Positions 56,536 to 64,000 of a DNA stretch of 64,000 bases are shown here, in pieces. This DNA comes from Bedellia somnulentella (lineage: Eukaryota; Arthropoda; Insecta; Lepidoptera; Bedelliidae). The stretch's first letter is position 1. Each line of letters begins with the position of its first letter. The stretch is from the NCBI GenBank assembly GCA_963576735.1, contig OY755197.1, positions 1,996,501 through 2,060,500 of the forward strand, written 5' to 3'. The position numbers were made by a program, and so were the translations under genes. The notes under the pieces are model-generated. The model saw nothing but the letters and a program-made list of their open reading frames with translations, ran no database searches and had not been told where the DNA came from.

Positions 56536-56700
56536 AAAAAGGCAGGTGTCCGCAGTATGAAGAATAAAAGAGCTTGTATGAAAAGATTGATGGATGTAAA
56601 CGAAGCCAGAGAGGTTTGCCAGGATCGTACAAAGTGGCGATCGATAGTCTCTGCCTACCCCAATGGGAACTAACGGCGTGAGAATATATATGTATGTATT
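56536..56700 (+). repeat. Family D LINE 3' end
   Basis: AAAAAGGCAGGTGTCCGCAG to GCGTGAGAATATATATGTAT; encodes the KNKRACMKRLMDVNEAREVC block. Confidence 0.88.
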
Positions 56701-57026
56701 ACAATACATGTTTTATTACAAAGTGTGCTCAAATCTCAGCAATACTGATGTTTATATAGCCTAATTTTTCAGATCAAAGGCAAACGTTATTTATATAAGC
56801 ATTCCATTCAAATGATTGTTTGGGGAAATCCCGTTAATATATATTAGTCAACAAACACACTTCGCGAATGATGACTCAATTGAAATGAGTTGAAATTCTT
56901 GAAAAGTGAATCCAAGATTTATGTAACATCCGGAAAAGTCGTTCAGAGAATAATTCTGAAAATAACACTTGTATGAATCATTTTGAAGAGTCAAAGTAAT
57001 TAAATTAACGGTTTGAAAAAAGGTTA

Positions 57027-57290
57027 TGGTGATGGGTCTCCAGCAGCATCGCATCGCCCGACCACTTCTTTAGAGCCCCAAAAGCCTTAATCGTCTCTTT
57101 CGAACACTCATGGGTAGAAATGGGAAGTGCTATTGTAAAATTTCTAAGCCGACCGGGGAACATTGTAAAATAATTTTTAATGTACTTGATTATGGGCCTC
57201 TAACCGCATAGCCCAAAAATCACTAAAAAGGCAGAGATGGGAAGAAATGGAGTAGTGCTATTCTAATAGAGCACTACACAGCACACTTTA
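57027..57290 (-). repeat. Family A remnants, two partial copies
   Basis: GTGATGGGTCTCCAGCAGCA near 57029 and TGATTATGGGCCTCTAACCG near 57185, each followed by degraded 5' parts. Confidence 0.5.
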
Positions 57291-57448
57291 TTATGGAAAT
57301 GAAATTGAGTAGCGATTCTACTTCATTTAGCTTAGATAGGAATTGATGAGTGAAGCAAAAAGACATCCATATACTGTGTGTAGTCAACTGTTATCTCATT
57401 AAGCAGCAGCCCTTGAGCAAACATTAGCGGATTAGCATATCTCTCAGC

Positions 57449-57840
57449 ATAGCTAGTACGAACGACCTTTGGACTAAATATCGCGTAATTTGAATGTTTT
57501 TGTTCATGAAATCCTCATGTGGAGTGTGTACACCACTACTAATAAATAAAAAAATTCTTTCCTTTATTCCGATCCCCGCCGGTGTCGAAATTTTTCTACA
57601 AACAAAGGCTAGAAGAATTACGTACCGGGAGCCATTGACACTGTTAGCTTAATTGGCAGAGCGACGGGGGCGTATACCCGGAGGTCGTGGGTTCGACCGG
57701 TGTCGAAATTTTCCTTTCCTTTATTTATTTAATATCTCGTGTTATAAAACAGCCATCTCTTTCGCACATACTTACTATCATGTACTGTCATCTCATTCTA
57801 ACCGATATCGTGACGATAAAATAGCGTTCGTGCTAGGCCT
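57449..57840 (+). repeat. Family E element split by a family C SINE
   Basis: Left part 57449-57488 (GCTAGTACGAACGACC), right part 57732-57838 ending GCGTTCGTGCTAGG. The intervening 57490-57731 is family C. Confidence 0.7.
57490..57731 (+). repeat. Family C SINE nested in family E
   Basis: Inverted tail at the left, tRNA-like unit TTAGCTTAATTGGCAGAGCG with GGTCGTGGGTTCGACC, and the CCTTTCCTTTATTTATTT tail. Confidence 0.75.
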
Positions 57841-57954
57841 CTGTACAGATAGTGATAGAGTGTTTTATTTTCAAAGCACTAATGTACATAATTTGAGTCA
57901 TTGCAGAGCTTCAAATGATTAATTGAAATTACATCGTAAGTGCCATATTTGCCT

Positions 57955-58075
57955 AGCTATACTCACGCCTATTATTCCCTAAAGATGGGTAACCAGAGAA
58001 CTATAAAATGCTCTGCTACTTTCTGGAATGGAGTCATGAATAAATTGTAAAATAAAGATTGATGGGGATTGAGAA
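57955..58075 (-). repeat. Family A copy, strongly diverged
   Basis: TACTCACGCCTATTATTCCC to AAATTGTAAAATAAAGATTG. Confidence 0.45.
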
Positions 58076-58084
58076 AAGGTTTTT

Positions 58085-58331
58085 GCTGTGTAGTGCCGGC
58101 TTAGAATAGCACTACCCCATTTCTTCCAGTGGGTGTACGTACGAGGCGACTAACGGTATTGGGGCTTTTAGGGATTATTGGGCGATGCGGTTGGAGACCC
58201 ATCACTAAAAACCTTTATCTTTACCATCTTTTCCCCACTCAACTTGCAAAATTGGCTGAGGAATTTATAATTCCTTAGCTCTGGCTACCCCTTCTAGGGA
58301 AATATAGCCGTGAGTATGAGTATGTGTGTGT
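58085..58331 (+). repeat. Family A retroelement copy
   Basis: Full-length. TGAGAAAAGG lies on both sides. Confidence 0.88.
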
Positions 58332-58897
58332 GAGAAAAGGATTCCTTCCAGGCACATAGCTCAACAATTATCGTAAACAGTCCTAAAACCCTGTTAGACG
58401 CCTTTTATGATACTAACAGGAAGAAAAAAGTACAGTAAGAAGACAAAACTAAAATTTTTGACAAATAAATAAGATATTTATATATCATATTTATATCCTT
58501 TGTGTAACGTTACAAAAAAAACAACAATTATGCAACTTTGCACTTTCAATTGGAACCGCCAAATTTCAATAAATATTTCATATCCAAAGAACAGTATGTT
58601 AATGCCTTAGAAACTGACCGTTTCAGTTTAACTATTATAGGTATGACGAACAATGTCTCTATATACTTTTTATGGTTTCTGTTATAGTATAACTAGAACT
58701 TTGGCATCTTTCCAAACGTAGCTTTTTGTATGAATGAATTCTATTTCAACAAACACCACATTTTCGTGCACTGGTTATTTGACAAGTACTGTCAAGTTGT
58801 CTTGTCTGCAATTAATCTGTTTTACGATTAATGTGGGTAGTTTGTAATTTCTTTCTTTACCCTGAACATGTGGTAATGACGTGAACGAGTAGGTTTG

Positions 58898-59235
58898 AAA
58901 GATGACGTAGTATGCAAGATAGAAAAAGGAACGTTGAGGTGGTTTGGGCCACATAGAGAGGATGGATGAAAATAAAGTAGCGAAAGAGATATATAGAGCC
59001 AATGTGGATGGGATTGTTAGTACAGGACGGCCTCGTAAAACGTTTCTTGACCAGATACAAAACGTTCTTATAAAGGCGGGGGTCCGAATTGAGAAGAATA
59101 AAAGAGCATGTATGAGTAGAATAATGAATGTAAGGGAAGCCAGAGAGGTTTGTCAAGATGGTACTAAGTGGCGATCGATAGTTTCTGCCTACCCCAATGG
59201 GAATAATGGGCGGAAGTATAAGTAAGTAAGTATGT
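58898..59235 (+). repeat. Family D LINE 3' end
   Basis: AGATGACGTAGTATGCAAGA region, then GHIERMDENKVAKEIYRANV DGIVS to [12 protein letters not shown], tail AAGTAAGTAAGTA. Close relative of 32898-33183. Confidence 0.88.
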
Positions 59236-59507
59236 GGTAATGACGTCATATTTTATAGGGTTGTATGTACGTTGTGCGGTCATAAACTATTAACTGACAA
59301 CTAAAAATGTATGTCTAGTATCTTCCGGTTTTAAAAGTTGATGTCTTAGTTAGATCTTAACGGTTTTTTTGGGTGTATGTTTTATTAATATTGATATAAT
59401 ATAGCTTATGACTTTGTTTTAAAAGATGCGACCATAAAAAGCTTTTTCCAAACCTCATACTACTAGCTTATCTGTTCCTTCAATATATATTTTCTGTATT
59501 TTAAATC

Positions 59508-59622
59508 TTTTTGTTCATGAAAACCTCATGTGGGGATTATTACTAATTAATAAAAAAATAATAAAGGAAAGAAAAATTTCCGCCTGTGTCGAAATTTTCC
59601 TTTCCTTTATTTATTAATATAT
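59508..59622. repeat. Family C remnant (tail-to-tail)
   Basis: CATGAAAACCTCATGTGGGG and AAAGGAAAGAAAAATTTCCG, then TGTCGAAATTTTCCTTTCCT in inverse. The tRNA-like part is lost. Confidence 0.7.
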
Positions 59623-60187
59623 TTTCTGTTATAGGCGATTGCTTAGATTATAATAGCTACAGGTGGACATTCAGCCCCCTGGTGCTAGAAAAGGGGCCCA
59701 AAATCTACATATTTCTTATTTATTTAAATTCGTGGCATGGTGTTGGTTTTGTATAGCACTTCCCATCTTATTGTAAGGGGACTGGGATATTTAAATTATT
59801 GATTTTAACATATTCTCCCTCCAAATATCCAAACGTGATTGGGAATTACTACTTTCTGATAACCCCTTCGTGGGATGGTCGTAAATATACAAATCTTATT
59901 TAAGAAGCTTTCATTTTTAGTCTTGGAATCTCTCTCAATTCCACAAGCCATTTGACTTTGACTATCGAAAAATTCTGGCACTGCTCCAAGTTCAAACGAA
60001 AGGAATTCTCCTGAGGGAATTCATCTTATTATGTTACAATGTTGATAATAAAAGCGACACGGGCTATTTAACAAGTGACATGATAAAAATAAATATTATG
60101 AAACACTTCCTAAAATAGACGATGTTGAATGTCAATGAACTTATGTGAGAATGTGAGAGTTTCGTGACTTTTTGTAGGAAAATGTTA

Positions 60188-60436
60188 CATACATACATAC
60201 ATATGCTCACGGCTATAAATCCCTAGGAGGGGTAGCCAGAGCTAAGGAATTGGAAATTCCTCAGACACGTTTGGAAATTTTAGTGGGGAAAAGATGGTAA
60301 AATAAAGATTTTCGGTGATGGGTCTCCAACCACATCGCCCAAAAATCCCTTAAAAGCACCAAATCCGTTAGTCGCCTCTTACGTACACCCACCGGAAGAA
60401 ATGGGGTAGTGTTATTCTATGCCGACACTTCACAGC
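60188..60436 (-). repeat. Family A copy with exact 21-bp target-site duplication
   Basis: 249 bp between identical 21-bp sequences at 60167-60187 and 60437-60457. This fixes the full-length ends: GCTGTG at the 5' end and a TATG run at the 3' end. Confidence 0.95.
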
Positions 60437-60665
60437 ACTTTTTGTAGGAAAATGTTAGTATCGCTATTATGGCTTTAACCCTTCAAGCCCTCGTATATAA
60501 CTGAAAAGATGGTGTATTACTGAATAGTATTTGCTATTTTGTCGCTTAAAACAAACGTCTTTTAGGCACATACACATATAACACACATATAAAACATCAT
60601 AATTTCTATAATTCTTTGTAGTCATTACTATTTTTTTTACTAGATATTAATATTACAAATAACAT

Positions 60666-60795
60666 CCATACATATATATACTCATGCCGTTAGTTCCCAT
60701 CGGGGCAGGCAGATACTATCGATCGCCACTTTGTACGATCCTGGCAAAACTCTTTAGCTTCGTCATCCATCAATCTTTTTATACATGCCCTTTTA
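60666..60795 (-). repeat. Family D LINE 3' end
   Basis: ATACTCATGCCGTTAGTTCC to CATACATGCCCTTT; short and slightly diverged. Confidence 0.82.
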
Positions 60796-60857
60796 ACACA
60801 CATAAATGAATGACGGAATCCTACATTGGTTAACAACAAACATTATTTATCAATAAA

Positions 60858-61491
60858 AAACCGGCCAAGTGCGAGTCGGATCGCGCACTAAGGGTTCCGT
60901 ACTATCATATATATAGAAAATCCCGTTTGTGTGAAAATCATGGGAGCCAAATTAGGTAAGTAATTTGATTTATGACGTTTAAAAATAGAACTACGGGCTA
61001 GATCTCATTCAAACCAATTTTCGTTAGTAGTTTGTATAGTAATACACATCATATATTTTTTTCAGTATTATCATGCCCATATTTTAGAAGTTACGGGGGG
61101 GGGACACACATTTTAGCACTTTGAAAAAGTCTCTCGCGCAAACTATTCAGTTTTGAAAAAAATGATATAAGAAACCTCAACATCATTTTCAAATACCTTT
61201 TGATAAATACCCCACACGTATAGGTTTGATGAAAAAAAAAATTTTGAGTTTCAGTTCTATGTATGGGGAACCCTAAAAATTTTGGTTTTTTTTTCAGATT
61301 TTATTTTAAAATCTTAATGCGGTTTACAGAATACATCTACGCACCAATTTCCAATAATGTAGTTCTTATAGTTTCGGAATAAACTGGCTGTGACATACGG
61401 ACGGACGGACGGACGGACGGACGGACAGACAGACAGACATGACGAATCTATAAGGGTCCCGTTTTTGCCATTTGGCTACGGAACCCTAAAA
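60858..61491. repeat. Interspersed repeat ending next to exon 1
   Basis: Starts AAAAACCGGCCAAGTGCGAG and AGGGTTCCGTAC, ends GGCTACGGAACCCTAAAAA, so GGGTTCCGTA is inverted at the far end. It contains a GGAC array (61399-61437). This is a very common lepidopteran repeat type. It ends 25 nt beyond the exon 1 edge. Confidence 0.8.
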
Positions 61492-61516
61492 ACAAATATA
61501 AATTTGAAAAGGATAC

Positions 61517-61719
61517 TTCCACTCCACAATATCAATACATATCTTTCTCAGCGGATTCTTCAGTGTTAGACAGAAAAGTGCTCGTTTCGGCCTCTCAAGT
61601 GGTATTTTGGGGCCACGCCGAGCTGGTTTCCGAGGGGCAGGGGCTGCAGGGGGCTCAGGAGCCACGGGTGTGCTTTCCACAGCTGGAGTTTCAGGGGTCA
61701 TTTGGGGAGTCATCTCGGG
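61517..61719 (-). CDS. Ca-alpha1D: Cav1 exon 1: cytoplasmic N-terminus
   Basis: Encodes a Pro-rich stretch and then a basic segment, [20 protein letters not shown], ending DIVEWK just before IS1. This is the conserved N-terminal block of insect Cav1. The donor is GTATCC (plus 61511-61516) and leaves two bases (AA). The upstream border looks like an acceptor (TTTTCAG). However, an in-frame ATG lies 6 nt inside, at 61711-61713, with in-frame stops in the flank above, so this exon could also carry a start codon for one isoform. Confidence 0.85.
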
Positions 61720-61976
61720 CTGAAAAGATATTTAAGGTTAGTATTTCTATTTGACTATGGAAAGATGGCGACCTTTTTTGTTTGTGTAAGTACGTTGCAT
61801 TATGTGACATCGTGATTGATGTATATATCATATGACCGAATAAATCGTATACACATACCACATAACATACACATACCAGATAAAAGCGTAACGTAAAATT
61901 GTCGGGTATTTTACGTTGCGGACGAACTCCGCACGGATTTATTAAGACCGGATTTTTCAGTCATGTATTCCAACTA

Positions 61977-62113
61977 CGAAGAATAAAAGAGCATGTATGA
62001 AAAGATTGATAGATATGAATGAAGCTAGAGAGGTTTGCCAGGATCGTACAAAGTGGCGATCGATAGTCTCTGCCTACCCCAATGGGAACTAACGGCGTGA
62101 GAATATGTATGTA
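61977..62113 (+). repeat. Family D LINE 3' end with target-site duplication
   Basis: 5'-truncated; TGTATTCCAACTA at 61964-61976 and 62114-62126. Encodes KRACMKRLIDMNEAREVCQD to SAYPNGN and ends TATGTATG. Confidence 0.9.
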
Positions 62114-62206
62114 TGTATTCCAACTAATTGTATCACATAATGCTCTGAAGTATTAAGTACCTTTACTTATTTGACTTGAATATTCAAACACATTACAAAG
62201 TGTCTG

Positions 62207-62418
62207 CTATAAGTCCCTAAAAGACATAGCCAGGGAGCTTTAAAATCTGAAAATTATTTAAATACTTTTGGAATTTATGTGACGTAAAGAATTTTGGTGA
62301 TGGGTCTCCAACCGCATCACCCAAAAACTACTTATAAAACCCCACTACCCTTAGTCGCCTCTTACGATCACCCATGAGAAGAAAAGGGGTAGGGCTATTC
62401 TAAGCCAACACTACATAG
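62207..62418 (-). repeat. Family A copy, diverged
   Basis: TATAAGTCCCTAAAAGACAT to CAACACTACATAGC; the tail is lost. Confidence 0.7.
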
Positions 62419-62661
62419 CAAATAGTTATATATAATAGTGTCCTGCCCTACCTTTTTGAGACACTAAAATCGAAGCTATATCGATTATTAACTGTTTATC
62501 TAGTTTATTTATAGATACGATATCGCGTAATCTGAACCGCAGTGTTTAAGTTCTATGAAACATAATATTAATGGCGAGGTCAGAGAGTAGTATAATGAAA
62601 AGTTCATTATTATCATATCTTCATGCCTAGTGGGGTAAATGATTTTATATAAACTAATAAA

Positions 62662-63030
62662 CAACCGTGATAGCTCCGTGGGTAAAACACCGCTTATCGT
62701 ACAGACGATGAGAGTTCAAATCCCGGGTCGTGTCTACACCAATTTGTCTTTTCCAAAGTCATATGTGAGGTTAATTTATCATGGTTGTTAAGGGTGAGGG
62801 AAACTTCGTGAGGAAACCAACATGGCAAGCAAGGCAAGACAGGTCATATGCAACCAAGTTGTCATATGACAGTGTATTTGACAAAACGGTAATAAACGTG
62901 CCCCCTATCGCTGAGTACACAGTCCAAGCAATATAATACTCTGAACACCAGGTGACAATGTCACGTGATGCTCAGTATAAGTACCTCGGCCGACCCCTTC
63001 GGGAAATATGGCGTGAACGTTTGAGTTTAG
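62662..63030 (+). repeat. Family B tRNA-derived SINE, full-length
   Basis: ACCGTGATAGCTCCGTGGGT (A-box TAGCTCCGTGG), B-box GTTCAAATCC, body, ending GGCGTGAACGTTTGAG. Confidence 0.9.
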
Positions 63031-63074
63031 GAATTTAAAAAAAACGCTCAATTATGGTACAATGAATGTTTCTA

Positions 63075-63480
63075 GCTGTATTGTATTGGCTTAGAATTAC
63101 ACTTCCCATCTGTTGCCGCGGATAACTTACGACTTGACATAACATAACACAACATATACTCACGGCTATAAATCCCTAGAAGGGGTAGCCAGAGTAATTA
63201 GAAACTCCTCAGCCACTGTTGGAAAATTGACTGGGGAAAGGATGGTAAAGTAAAGGTTGTTGGTGATGAGTCTCCAGCCGCATCGCCCAAAAATCCCTTA
63301 AAAGCCCCAATACCGTTAGTCGCCTCTTACGTACACCCATCAGTAGAAACGGGGTAGTGCTAATCTAAGCCGACACTACACGGCAAACGACTTGACTAAG
63401 GGTATTAGGTCTTTTTTTGTAAGTGTCGGGTGATGCGATTCGGAAAAACTTGTTTTACAATCCTGATTCTGAAGCAAATT
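63075..63480 (+). repeat. Older family A copy split by a younger one
   Basis: Left part 63075-63138, right part from 63397, both diverged. The interrupting copy is flanked by ACGACTTGAC. Confidence 0.75.
63139..63386 (-). repeat. Family A copy nested in family A
   Basis: Duplication ACGACTTGAC at 63129-63138 and 63387-63396. Near-consensus body, tail ACATAACATAACAC. Confidence 0.9.
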
Positions 63481-63483
63481 TAT

Positions 63484-63900
63484 GCTGTGTAGTGTCGGGT
63501 GATGGCTTAGAATAGCACGACCCCATTTCTTACCATGGATGATCGTAAGAGGTGACTAAGGATATTGGAGCTTTGTGATATTTGTGCAATACGGTTGGAG
63601 ACCCATCACCAAAAACATGTATTTTTAAATCTTTTCCCCACTGAATTTCCAAATTGGCCATAGATTTGTGGAAACAGCAAAGATATACTGGCTGTGTACC
63701 AACTTATAATTTGTATCTATGCTTAACTCGAAAAACATTTACACTCCGCGATGTAGGAATATGAGTGAGACGCTGCTATGTGCGAGTGAGTCCGCAGTAG
63801 TGTGCGCTCTAACATGACTCCCACAGATTTTTCTGGTTCTGACGCTCTGGCCCCTTTTTAGGGATTTATAGCCATGAGTATATGTATTGTATGTAATATT
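63484..63900 (+). repeat. Family A copy interrupted by family F
   Basis: GCTGTGTAGTGTCGGGTG to about 63660, then family F (63668-63812), then the A tail GGGATTTATAGCCATGAGTA to 63900. Confidence 0.75.
63668..63812 (+). repeat. Family F repeat
   Basis: GGAAACAGCAAAGATATACT to GAGTGAGTCCGCAGTAGTGT; second copy of 29385-29585. Confidence 0.6.
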
Positions 63901-64000
63901 AACCGTGAGTATATATTTATGCACTAATATAGTAATTGTATGATTGATACGAAACTGTGTGTTAAACACAATCGAATGAATGGGTCGTAATATTGTAAAC

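Noticed and set aside
60858..61491. Promoter or enhancer of the channel gene
   Set aside because: It is an interspersed repeat type located downstream of exon 1 (in the first intron); nothing in the sequence supports a regulatory role.

Overview
The window is AT-rich animal DNA carrying most of one large, intron-rich gene on the minus strand. The gene encodes a voltage-gated calcium channel alpha-1 subunit of the L type (Cav1; the insect orthologue is Ca-alpha1D). I traced 43 coding exon positions plus one alternative exon, from the N-terminal exon near 61.7 kb down to an exon at 0.9 kb. They encode roughly 1,800 residues. All exons except number 42 join in phase through GT/AG introns. The gene runs off the left edge: the last exon seen ends in phase at a donor, and the C-terminus is not in the window. 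The true 5' end may also lie beyond 61.7 kb. Four repeats of six membrane segments, an EEEE selectivity filter (TLEGW, TGEDW, TFEGW, TGEAW), the beta-subunit-binding AID helix, an EF-hand-like segment and a Cav1-type IQ motif identify the product.

The organism is most likely a moth or butterfly. This is inferred from the insect-like Cav1 protein and from repeats of the kind common in Lepidoptera: retroelements ending in CATA/TATG repeats, GTTCRA-type tRNA SINEs, a mariner, and a short TTAGG array.

Layout from right to left (5' to 3' of the gene): 64-61.7 kb repeats; 61.7-46.7 kb N-terminus and domain I S1-S5; 46.7-35.2 kb two long, repeat-filled introns around the domain I pore exon, holding two truncated LINEs, a foldback element and a mariner; 35.2-26.2 kb AID and domain II; 25.3-24.4 kb an acidic II-III linker; 22.6-16.4 kb domain III, with two alternative S5 exons; 16.1-9.2 kb domain IV, with an antisense LINE in one intron; 8.5-0.9 kb EF hand, IQ motif and C-terminal tail; 0.8-0 kb a LINE fragment.

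Almost everything between exons is transposon. Family A, about 245 bp with a TATG tail, has about 35 copies. Family D is the 3' end of a LINE with the same terminal sequence and is A's probable mobilising partner. Family B is a tRNA-derived SINE. Families C, E, F and G are smaller. Several insertions lie within about 30 nt of splice sites, and one target-site duplication overlaps a 5' splice site. No second host gene was recognised.
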